Shown piece after piece: positions 1 to 7,169 of a stretch of 20,209 nucleotides of DNA. The number at the start of each line of letters is the position of its first letter. Within the stretch, counting starts at the first letter, position 1. Source of the stretch: Bacteroidales bacterium UBA4070 (lineage in GTDB: Bacteria > Bacteroidota > Bacteroidia > Bacteroidales > VadinHA17). The position numbers were made by a program, and so were the translations under genes. The DNA lies in the NCBI GenBank assembly GCA_002383485.1, contig DFYY01000035.1, positions 1 to 20,209 of the forward strand, given 5' to 3'. The notes under the pieces are model-generated. The model was not told the DNA's origin and did no database searches. It saw only the letters and a list, made by a program, of their open reading frames with translations.

Positions 1-69
1 CCTGAAGGTCTACGACCTTCGGGATCCATGGGTGTCCTGTTCTACAATTCCGGAAAGTCTACAACCTTC
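1..69. repeat. Intergenic hairpin repeat pair with a TTCTACAATTC motif
   Basis: Non-coding stretch at the window edge. GAAGGTCTACGACCTTC (4-20) is a perfect 7-bp stem (GAAGGTC/GACCTTC) with a TAC loop. GAAAGTCTACAACCTTC (53-69) is the same 17-mer with two changes and a decayed stem. Between them lies TTCTACAATTC (40-50), an 11-mer found again at 16120 and 20171, both intergenic. This looks like a degraded member of the repeat family seen more clearly at 16.1 and 20.1 kb. The upstream gene is not visible, so the hairpin could also be a terminator remnant. Confidence 0.5.
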
Positions 70-109
70 TTTTATTATCTGCTATAATATAGGAATTCAG
101 TGCTTTATG

Positions 110-145
110 GGCTGCGGCCGGGAGGCCGGATTTTTCCGGACAGCC
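110..145 (+). terminator. GC-rich hairpin with T5 run, terminator-like, with a competing hairpin
   Basis: CGGCC (115-119) pairs with GGCCG (124-128) around a GGGA loop and is followed by GATTTTT, which resembles an intrinsic terminator, presumably of an upstream operon. A second hairpin, CCGGA (126-130)/TCCGG (135-139) with a TTTT loop, uses some of the same bases, so the two cannot form together. GGCTG (110-114) and CAGCC (141-145) can close the whole region. It lies before the mraZ operator and the proposed promoter, so it more likely ends upstream transcription than attenuates the dcw operon. Only pairing was inspected; no energy was computed. Confidence 0.4.
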
Positions 146-184
146 ACACAATATTTGCTCCAAAATCAAAGTTTTCAACAATAG

Positions 185-219
185 TGAAGAAAAATGGAGT
201 AAAGTGGAGTAAAGTGGGA
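185..219 (+). promoter_or_regulatory. MraZ operator: 10-bp-phased TGGRN boxes
   Basis: TGGAG (195-199), TGGAG (205-209) and TGGGA (215-219) are direct repeats separated by identical TAAAG 5-bp spacers. A weaker box, TGAAG (185-189), sits in the same phase. In E. coli and mycoplasmas MraZ binds direct TGGGN repeats separated by 5 nt in its own promoter region, so this is very likely the autoregulatory operator of the dcw cluster. Its last box ends 40 bp before the mraZ ATG. Confidence 0.82.
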
Positions 220-229
220 AATAAATTTT

Positions 230-237
230 TACTTTAG
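230..237 (+). promoter_or_regulatory. Candidate -7 box of the mraZ promoter
   Basis: TACTTTAG matches the Bacteroidetes -7 consensus TAnnTTTG at five of its six fixed positions and lies just downstream of the last MraZ box and 22 bp before the mraZ ATG. No clear TTTG/TTG -33 element is seen at the right distance; the MraZ boxes occupy that region, which would suit repression by MraZ. Weak on sequence alone. Confidence 0.35.
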
Positions 238-258
238 CCCTTCGAAACAACAACTGTG

Positions 259-723
259 ATGGCCACATTTATCGGCGATTATTCATGCAGGCTTGACGCC
301 AAGGGAAGAGTAATCCTCCCCTCCGCGTTCAAGAAGCAGCTGCCACCGGCAGCCGAGGATCGCTTTGTGGTCAGAAAAGATATCTTCGAAGGGTGCCTCG
401 TCATGTATTCAATTGACGACTGGAACAGGCAGCTCGAGAAGATACGCAGCAGGATCAACCCATACAACAGGGAGCACAATATCTTTCTCCGCAATTTCTT
501 CAAGGGTACCGCCGAAGTCGCACTCGACAGCAGCAACAGGCTGCTCATCCCAAAGCGTCTCCTTGACCTTGCCGGAATACAGAAGGATGTTGTTCTGGCC
601 GGGCAGGATGGACGCATCGAAATGTGGGCTGAGGAGGTATATGCCCGTATCGACATGCCTTCTGATGACTTCGCCAACCTGGCGGAGAAACTGCTTGGCA
701 ATCCCGATACAGGTTCAGCATAA
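259..723 (+). CDS. mraZ: Transcriptional regulator MraZ
   Basis: MraZ is a DNA-binding regulator that controls its own division/cell-wall operon. The 154-residue product has the two tandem SpoVT/AbrB-like halves typical of the family, each with the DxxxR signature: DAKGR at residues 13-17 and DSSNR at 90-94. The length is normal. I chose the ATG at 259, which gives the family-like start MATFIGDY; an in-frame GTG lies directly before it at 256. The gene sits first in the cluster, right behind phased TGGRN boxes that are its likely binding site. Its TAA shares one base with the rsmH start (TAATG), which suggests translational coupling. Confidence 0.96.
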   Translation: MATFIGDYSCRLDAKGRVILPSAFKKQLPPAAEDRFVVRKDIFEGCLVMYSIDDWNRQLEKIRSRINPYNREHNIFLRNFFKGTAEVALDSSNRLLIPKRLLDLAGIQKDVVLAGQDGRIEMWAEEVYARIDMPSDDFANLAEKLLGNPDTGSA

Positions 724-1622
724 TGGATGCATATCATCTCCCGGCGCTGCTGAAAGAGAGCATTGCAGGGCTCAACCTCAAGCCCGACGGGATTTATGTC
801 GACGTAACATTTGGCGGCGGCGGACATTCGCGTGCCATCCTTGAGCAACTGACAGCCGGCAGGCTCGTCGCTTTTGACCAGGATACCGACGCATCCGCGA
901 ACGCCATAGGCGACGAACGGTTCACACTGCTCAACCAGAACTTCAGGTATCTGAAGAACAACCTGCGCTATCTCGGGATAGAGAAAATTGACGGGCTGAT
1001 TGCTGACCTTGGGGTTTCATTCCACCAGTTCGATGAACAGGAGCGTGGCTTCTCCTTCCGCAGCGATGCTGAGCTTGACATGCGCATGAACCGCCAGGCG
1101 ACGGTAAAGGCTTCGGACATCCTCCGCACCTATGAGGAGGAGAGGCTGGCAGATGTTTTCTACAATTACGGAGAGCTGACCACCTCGCGCAGGCTGGCGG
1201 CAGCGATTGTCAAAGCCCGGGCTGCAAAACCGGTGGTTACTGTCAGCGACCTGGCCGGGGCCCTTAAGGGTCAGGTGCCGCCGAGGGAGGAGAATAAGTT
1301 CTGGGCAAGGTTGTTCCAGTCGCTCCGCATAGAGGTGAACGGCGAGCTGGATGCTCTGAAGGAGATGCTCACGCAGGCGTTGCAGGTTTTGAAGCCCGGT
1401 GGCAGGATGGTTGTGATAACATATCACTCGCTTGAGGACAGGCTGGTGAAGAATTTCTTCCGTACCGGCAGTTTCGAGGGTGAGAGTGAGAAGGATTTTT
1501 ACGGGAATGTAAGTACTCCTCTCAGGGCCGTGAACCGCAAGGTGATCATGCCGTCGGAAGATGAGATAAGGTCTAACAGCCGGGCGCGCAGCGCCAGGCT
1601 CAGGGTAGCGGAGAAGATATGA
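723..1622 (+). CDS. rsmH: 16S rRNA m4C1402 methyltransferase RsmH (MraW)
   Basis: RsmH uses S-adenosylmethionine to methylate N4 of C1402 in 16S rRNA, at the ribosomal P site. The 299-residue product has the normal length. Visible signatures are the SAM-binding GGGGHS loop (residues 31-36), the acidic DQDTD that follows, DLGVSFHQFDEQERGFSF, RIEVNGEL and the C-terminal TYHSLEDRLVKNFF block. The start overlaps the mraZ stop by one base, and the stop overlaps the ftsL start in an ATGA, so three genes are read in close coupling. Its place in dcw clusters is conserved although its role is in ribosome function. Confidence 0.97.
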   Translation: MDAYHLPALLKESIAGLNLKPDGIYVDVTFGGGGHSRAILEQLTAGRLVAFDQDTDASANAIGDERFTLLNQNFRYLKNNLRYLGIEKIDGLIADLGVSFHQFDEQERGFSFRSDAELDMRMNRQATVKASDILRTYEEERLADVFYNYGELTTSRRLAAAIVKARAAKPVVTVSDLAGALKGQVPPREENKFWARLFQSLRIEVNGELDALKEMLTQALQVLKPGGRMVVITYHSLEDRLVKNFFRTGSFEGESEKDFYGNVSTPLRAVNRKVIMPSEDEIRSNSRARSARLRVAEKI

Positions 1623-2200
1623 GAGAGAGAACAGAAGGAAGGGGTTCATTACTGAATAAGCTGGTTCAGAGGGCTATGGGAGAAAAGAAGGCTTCAGTCG
1701 GGCAGTCTGCTACAGACCAGTCTAACAGGGACCAGGCTCTCGGCCAGGCCTCATACCAGAAGTCTGCTGGCCGTGTTTCAGATCAGACCTCCGGCCAAAC
1801 CTCCGGCCAGGCCTCTGACAAGAAACCTTCCGGTCAGACTGCAGGGCAGACCTCTGACCAGAAGACTTCCGGCAAGAAGGGCAGCAACACCTTCCTGAAG
1901 GGACTGATCAGCGGCACGGTGATATCTGACAGCCTTATCCTCAAGGACATAAGGTATTCAGCGTTCATACTTATACTTGGTATTATCTTCATTGCCAACA
2001 GGTTCAACGCCGAAAGAGTGGAGCGTGAAATCACCGTCCTGGAGCAGGAAGTGCGGGATATGCGTGCAGAAGCACTCTCCGTATCAGCTGACCTTGGCAG
2101 CGTGAGCCGCCAGAGTGAGATAACAGACCTGGTGAAGGAGCGCGGTCTGGGACTCGAAGAACTCCGCGAGCCGCCATACAGGATAGTAGTAAATGAGTAA
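1619..2200 (+). CDS. ftsL: FtsL-like cell division protein with Q/S/G-rich extension
   Basis: Bitopic divisome protein expected to act with FtsQ (and a FtsB partner) to activate septal FtsWI. Residues 26-90 are low complexity, rich in Gln, Ser, Gly, Thr, Asp and Lys, with repeated GQTS/GQAS/SDQK-like units. Residues 91-112 (FLKGLISG...LILKDIRY) resemble the juxtamembrane part of Bacteroidetes FtsL. A single membrane segment spans about 113-126 and is followed by a coiled coil at about 130-167 (RVEREITVLEQEVRDMRAE). The tail ends in ELREPPYRIVVNE. Without the extension it would have the usual size of about 120-130 residues. It starts inside the rsmH stop (ATGA). Assignment rests on topology and position, because FtsL sequences are poorly conserved. 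Confidence 0.88.
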   Translation: MRERTEGRGSLLNKLVQRAMGEKKASVGQSATDQSNRDQALGQASYQKSAGRVSDQTSGQTSGQASDKKPSGQTAGQTSDQKTSGKKGSNTFLKGLISGTVISDSLILKDIRYSAFILILGIIFIANRFNAERVEREITVLEQEVRDMRAEALSVSADLGSVSRQSEITDLVKERGLGLEELREPPYRIVVNE

Positions 2201-2227
2201 TTGAGAACAACAACATTAACCTGACCC

Positions 2228-4261
2228 ATGAAGAAGAAGACCAAACCGAAAGACCAGATCCTTGCCCGTACCGGAGTCATCTACGGTATCGTGGTGGTGA
2301 TGGCTCTCGCCGTCTTCATCCGCATCATCATACTCCAGTTCGTGGAGTCGGAAAGGTGGGCCGCCATGGCAGACAAGGTGGTCTTCCGCAGGCAGACTGA
2401 CAAGGCAGCAAGGGGTGACATCCTCTCTGATGACGGCCGCATACTCGCCAGTTCAGTCCCGTATTACACCGTTTACATGGACACCCGCAGCTCGGGGATG
2501 GCTGACACCACCTGGGCCAACGGCATCAACGGCCTCTGTCGCGGGCTTTCGAAATATGTCGGCGGCAACACCCCCGAGGGATGGAAAAATGCGCTGTCCA
2601 ACGCTCGCAAGCGCGGCGACAGATACTACCTCATCAAGCGACACGTCAGCTACGAGACGCTCAAACATCTCAAGGAACTGCCCATCTTCAGGTACGGCAA
2701 ATTCCGCGGTGGCATCCTCTATCAGCCTGAAAACCGGCGTATTATGCCCAATGGCCTTCTTGCAAGGCGAACCATAGGATACATCACCGAAGACACAATG
2801 GCGAACATCGTCGGTATCGAAGGCTCCTTCAACAACTACCTCGCCGGGAAGGACGGGCTGAAGGTACAACAGCGACTGACAGGAGGGGCATGGATCGATG
2901 TCGATAACCTCGAGAGCGTCCTCGCCCGCCCGGGACATGACATCGTCACAACCATCGACCTTGATCTTCAGGATGCTGCCGAGAACGCCCTCTATAAGCA
3001 GCTCTCCAGGCACAAGGCCCATCACGGCTGTGCGGTGGTGATGGAGGTCAAGACCGGTGACATCAAGGCCATCGCCAACCTCGAGATCGGGTCTGACGGC
3101 CTCTACCACGAGACCTACAACTACGCTGTCGGCGAAAGCACGGAGCCGGGTTCAACTTTCAAGCTCATGTCAATGATTGTCGCACTTGAAGACGGTGTCA
3201 TCGATCTGAATGACACAATCAACACAGGCGACGGTACCGTCAGGTATTACGACAAGGTGATCCGTGACCACGAGGAAGAGGGGCTGGGCAAAATAACCGC
3301 CCGTGAGGTCTTCGAGCACTCCTCCAACGTCGGAACCGCCAAAATCATCAATGAAAACTACAAGGACAATCCCCGCCGCTACATTGACCGCCTCTGCTCC
3401 ATGAAGATCAACAAGCCGCTGGATCTGCAGATAAAGGGTGAGGGTCAGCCCGTGATCCGCGGACCCGGTGACAAGCTCTGGTCCGGAATCTCCCTCCCGA
3501 TGATGTCACATGGTTACGAGGTGCAGATGACTCCGCTGCAGATACTTACATTCTACAATGCCGTGGCCAATAACGGAAAGATGGTGAAGCCGCGCTTCGT
3601 CTCGGAGGTGCGCGACGGCAACCGCACAGTTAAATCATTTGACACAGAAGTTATTACCAACGCCATCTGTTCGAAGTCCACCATCCGCAAGGCGCAGTCG
3701 CTCCTCGAGGGTGTCGTTGAAAACGGCACCGCCAGGAACCTGAAGAACAGCAACTACAAGATAGCCGGCAAGACCGGAACGGCGCAGATTGCCAATGCGA
3801 AGCACGGTTACCGCTCCGGATCACGCATCTCCTACCAGGCCTCGTTCGTGGGTTACTTCCCCGCCGATGATCCGCTCTACTCCTGTATCGTGGTTGTGAA
3901 TGCGCCATCGAACTGGGTTTACTACGGCAACGTGGTGTCGGGCCCCGTGTTCAAGGAGATTGCCGACAAGGTCTATGCCAGCAGCTTCTACCGTGAGCTT
4001 CAGGCGTTGAATCCGCAGGGCGAAGACAAGGTCACTCTCCGCGAAGCAGCAAGTGAGGTTGACAAGGGTGACCTGAGTCTTTCCGAGGGGGTCATGCCGA
4101 ATGTGGTGGGTATGGGCCTGCGCGATGCACTGTATATGCTTGAGAACAGCGGTGTCAGGGTACGATACAGCGGTAAGGGGAAGGTCGCAAAGCAGTCACC
4201 CCAGCCTGGAGTGAGGATATCAAGGGGAGCAACAGTGTCAATACAACTGAGACAGAAATGA
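2228..4261 (+). CDS. ftsI: Division-specific peptidoglycan transpeptidase FtsI (PBP3 type) with PASTA domain
   Basis: Class B penicillin-binding protein that cross-links septal peptidoglycan together with FtsW. It has one N-terminal membrane segment (about residues 14-36), then a dimerisation/pedestal domain with RGDILSDDGRILA, then the transpeptidase domain. The active-site SxxK is STFK with nucleophile Ser309; the second motif is SSN (365-367) and the third KTGT starts at Lys515. Residues 622-677 form a PASTA domain (PNVVGMGLRDALYMLENSG...QSPQPGVRISRG), as in other Bacteroidetes FtsI proteins. The length of 677 residues is normal for this arrangement. It starts 27 bp after ftsL. Confidence 0.96.
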   Translation: MKKKTKPKDQILARTGVIYGIVVVMALAVFIRIIILQFVESERWAAMADKVVFRRQTDKAARGDILSDDGRILASSVPYYTVYMDTRSSGMADTTWANGINGLCRGLSKYVGGNTPEGWKNALSNARKRGDRYYLIKRHVSYETLKHLKELPIFRYGKFRGGILYQPENRRIMPNGLLARRTIGYITEDTMANIVGIEGSFNNYLAGKDGLKVQQRLTGGAWIDVDNLESVLARPGHDIVTTIDLDLQDAAENALYKQLSRHKAHHGCAVVMEVKTGDIKAIANLEIGSDGLYHETYNYAVGESTEPGSTFKLMSMIVALEDGVIDLNDTINTGDGTVRYYDKVIRDHEEEGLGKITAREVFEHSSNVGTAKIINENYKDNPRRYIDRLCSMKINKPLDLQIKGEGQPVIRGPGDKLWSGISLPMMSHGYEVQMTPLQILTFYNAVANNGKMVKPRFVSEVRDGNRTVKSFDTEVITNAICSKSTIRKAQSLLEGVVENGTARNLKNSNYKIAGKTGTAQIANAKHGYRSGSRISYQASFVGYFPADDPLYSCIVVVNAPSNWVYYGNVVSGPVFKEIADKVYASSFYRELQALNPQGEDKVTLREAASEVDKGDLSLSEGVMPNVVGMGLRDALYMLENSGVRVRYSGKGKVAKQSPQPGVRISRGATVSIQLRQK

Positions 4262-4328
4262 TGGGGGAGTGTGTTATTCCGGGAAGCGGGAACAGAAGAA
4301 TGAATGTAGATGAACTGAGAAAGAAGTG

Positions 4329-5786
4329 ATGAAGGAGCTTGGATATTTAATAAGAGAGATTGGCGTGATATACGTCTACGGTGAGGAGGACAAGCTCATT
4401 GCAGGCATCACTGCCGACTCGCGCGAGGTCAGACCCGGGTGGCTCTTCGTGGCTGTCAGGGGCACAAAGACTGACGGTCACGCTTTCATTGCCAGAGCCA
4501 TCGAGGCCGGCGCTGCCGCCATCATCTGTGAAAAGCTCCCCGAGACTCTGAATGAAGGCGCTACCATGATTGTCGTTGAAGACTCCGCCGCTGCAACAGG
4601 CCTTGCAGCATCGGCATTCTTTGATCATCCTTCGCGCAAGCTGAGGCTGACGGGCGTCACCGGCACCAACGGCAAGACCACCATCGCCACTCTGCTCTAC
4701 AATATGTTCGATGCGCTTGGGTACAAGTGCGGTCTGCTCTCAACCGTGTGCAACTATGTCTTCCGCAACAGGCGCGATGCCACCCACACAACACCTGATC
4801 CTGTGAAGCTTAACGCCATGCTGGCGGAGATGGTAGACGAGGGTTGCGAGTATGCCTTCATGGAGGTGAGTTCGCATGCAATTGACCAGAAGCGTATTGC
4901 CGGGCTGCAATTCGCAGGGGGTATCTTCACCAACCTCACCCATGACCACCTCGATTATCACCTCACCTTTGACAATTACCTGGCAGCCAAGAAGAAGTTC
5001 TTTGACGGCCTGAAACCTGAAGCCTTCGCCCTTGTCAACACCGACGACCGCAACGGGAGCGTCATGGTACAGAACTGCAGGGCATCGAAGCACACCTTCA
5101 GCATGCGCGCCATAGCCGACTACCGCTGCAATATCATCGAGCAGGGATTTGAGGGCATGCTGCTGAAGATCAACGGCAACGAGGTATGGACTCACTTCAT
5201 CGGCGATTACAATGCATCCAATCTGCTTGCTGTCTACGGCACTGCCATCCTGCTTGGGGCGCAGAGCGATGAGGTTCTGACAATCCTCAGCAACCTGCGT
5301 CCCGTTGACGGCCGGATGGAGGTGATACGCTCGGCTGACGGCATCACAGGTATTGTAGATTATGCTCATACTCCTGATGCTGTTGAGAATGTGATCGAAG
5401 CCATCAACAGGCTTAGGAAGGGGGCTGGCAAACTTATAGTGGTAGTTGGCGCCGGCGGCGACCGTGACCGCACCAAGCGTCCGGTCATGGCACGCATCGC
5501 CGCCGCCGGAGCTGACAGGCTGATCCTGACATCAGACAACCCCCGCAGCGAGGACCCGGATGCCATCATTGACGAGATGCAGGCAGGACTGACCCCGGAT
5601 GCCATTCCGAAGATGATCCGCATCACCGGTCGCGCCGATGCCATAATGGCTGCAGTGATGCTGGCAACACCGGGAGACATCATCCTCGTCGCCGGCAAGG
5701 GACACGAGACCTACCAGGAAATAAACGGCGTCAGGCACCACTTTGACGACAGGGAGGAATTACGCAAAGTATTTAAAATGAGCTGA
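4329..5786 (+). CDS. murE: UDP-MurNAc-L-Ala-D-Glu:meso-DAP ligase MurE
   Basis: Cytoplasmic ATP-dependent ligase that adds the third residue of the peptidoglycan stem peptide. Mur-ligase features are the N-terminal substrate domain (DSREVRPGWLFVAVRG), the ATP loop GTNGKTT (Lys116), the central HTTPDP and EVSSHAIDQKR blocks, and the C-terminal domain. The DNPR motif at 403-406, followed by SEDPD, is the specificity signature for meso-diaminopimelate rather than lysine. The 485-residue length is normal. I used the ATG at 4329; an in-frame GTG lies directly before it at 4326. The stop is one base from the mraY start. murF, which often follows murE in other phyla, is absent here. Confidence 0.96.
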   Translation: MKELGYLIREIGVIYVYGEEDKLIAGITADSREVRPGWLFVAVRGTKTDGHAFIARAIEAGAAAIICEKLPETLNEGATMIVVEDSAAATGLAASAFFDHPSRKLRLTGVTGTNGKTTIATLLYNMFDALGYKCGLLSTVCNYVFRNRRDATHTTPDPVKLNAMLAEMVDEGCEYAFMEVSSHAIDQKRIAGLQFAGGIFTNLTHDHLDYHLTFDNYLAAKKKFFDGLKPEAFALVNTDDRNGSVMVQNCRASKHTFSMRAIADYRCNIIEQGFEGMLLKINGNEVWTHFIGDYNASNLLAVYGTAILLGAQSDEVLTILSNLRPVDGRMEVIRSADGITGIVDYAHTPDAVENVIEAINRLRKGAGKLIVVVGAGGDRDRTKRPVMARIAAAGADRLILTSDNPRSEDPDAIIDEMQAGLTPDAIPKMIRITGRADAIMAAVMLATPGDIILVAGKGHETYQEINGVRHHFDDREELRKVFKMS

Positions 5787-5787
5787 T

Positions 5788-7092
5788 ATGTTGTATTATC
5801 TCTTCAGATATCTCGATTCACTCGGAGTCCCCGGCGCAGGGGTCTTCAACTATCTGTCATTCAGGTCAGCGGCTGCCGTCATCACCTCGCTGCTTATTGC
5901 AATGCTCATAGGTAAGAAGCTGATTTACTTCCTTCAGCGCAAACAGATAGGAGAGACCATCCGCAACCTCGACCTGGAGGGACAATACCGCAAGCAGGGC
6001 ACACCCTCAATGGGCGGCATTATTATTATTGCGTCAATCCTGGTGCCGGTGCTGCTATTTGCGAGGCTTGACAACGTCTATATCATCCTGATGATCATTA
6101 CAACAATCTGGGTGGGACTGATTGGTTTCACGGACGATTATATCAAGATATTCAAGAAGAACAAGGAGGGACTGGCAGGCAGGTTTAAGATCATAGGTCA
6201 GATAGGGCTGGGCCTCATTGTGGCTCTTACACTCTATATCAGTGATGATGTGGTGGTGCGTGTCAATGTCACCCCGCCGGCCGGCGTCACTGTTGCATCG
6301 GCAGATGCCATGTACGATGAGCCCGCCGGTACTTCTGACGAAGGAACGGACGGAGTCCTGCAATACGGAACTGAAGCCCTGCAGCAACAGTCCACAGCAG
6401 TCAATGTCAAATCAACCAAGACCACCATCCCCTTCGTGAAGGACAATGAATTCGACTATTCGTGGCTGGTTCCCTTCGCAAAGGGCAAGACAAAGCAACT
6501 CCTCGGGTGGCTGGTGTTCATGGCCATGGTAATATTTGTGGTGGTGGCTGTCTCCAACGGTGTCAATCTCACTGACGGACTCGACGGGCTGGCGACTGGC
6601 ACCAGCGCCGTTGCCGGGATGACACTGGGCATCCTGGCATATGTCTCAGGTAATATCATCTATGCCAACTATTTGAATATCATGTATCTGCCAAATATAG
6701 GCGAGCTTGTGATCTTCGCTGCCGCCTTTTCAGGGGCCACCGTGGGATTCCTCTGGTACAACTCCTATCCGGCGCAGGTATTTATGGGTGACACCGGCAG
6801 TCTGACCCTCGGGGGGATCATTGCCGTCTTCGCCATAGTGATAAGAAAAGAGCTTCTGATACCTATCCTCTGCGGCATCTTCTTCGTGGAGAGTCTCTCG
6901 GTGATGCTGCAGGTGGGCTGGTTCAAGCGGACAAAACGGAAGTACGGTGAGGGGAGGCGCATCTTCCTCATGGCGCCGCTGCACCACCATTATCAGAAGA
7001 AAGGATATGCTGAACCAAAAATAGTCACGCGCTTCTGGATCGTTGCCATCATCCTGGCGGTGCTGAGCGTGGTGACACTGAAGATACGATAG
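5788..7092 (+). CDS. mraY: Phospho-MurNAc-pentapeptide transferase MraY with periplasmic insert
   Basis: Integral membrane enzyme that transfers phospho-MurNAc-pentapeptide from UDP to undecaprenyl phosphate, forming lipid I. The catalytic motifs are present: GFTDDYIK with Asp116-Asp117, NLTDGLDGL at about 260-268, the GDTGSL loop and HHHYQKKGY with His399-401. The protein has 434 residues against about 360 in E. coli. The excess is mainly a polar, Thr/Ala/Gln-rich stretch at about 155-211, between the segment ending ALTLYISDD and TTIPFVKDNEF. From the known MraY topology this falls in a periplasmic loop. Enlarged MraY proteins are common in Bacteroidetes, so I take it as a lineage trait rather than an error. 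Confidence 0.96.
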   Translation: MLYYLFRYLDSLGVPGAGVFNYLSFRSAAAVITSLLIAMLIGKKLIYFLQRKQIGETIRNLDLEGQYRKQGTPSMGGIIIIASILVPVLLFARLDNVYIILMIITTIWVGLIGFTDDYIKIFKKNKEGLAGRFKIIGQIGLGLIVALTLYISDDVVVRVNVTPPAGVTVASADAMYDEPAGTSDEGTDGVLQYGTEALQQQSTAVNVKSTKTTIPFVKDNEFDYSWLVPFAKGKTKQLLGWLVFMAMVIFVVVAVSNGVNLTDGLDGLATGTSAVAGMTLGILAYVSGNIIYANYLNIMYLPNIGELVIFAAAFSGATVGFLWYNSYPAQVFMGDTGSLTLGGIIAVFAIVIRKELLIPILCGIFFVESLSVMLQVGWFKRTKRKYGEGRRIFLMAPLHHHYQKKGYAEPKIVTRFWIVAIILAVLSVVTLKIR

Positions 7093-7169
7093 AAAATCAA
7101 CTGACCCCGGAGCATTGAAGATTTTACGGAGAATGCACCGGTCAAGGCAGCAGAGAAGATTGACAGAGA

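Noticed and set aside
83..88. TATAAT as a sigma-70 -10 box for the dcw operon
   Set aside because: Bacteroidetes promoters use TAnnTTTG; the site lies before the terminator-like hairpin and there is no -35 partner.
4300..4329. Nine-codon ORF overlapping the murE start
   Set aside because: Too short, no distinguishing signal; consistent with chance in a 67-bp spacer.
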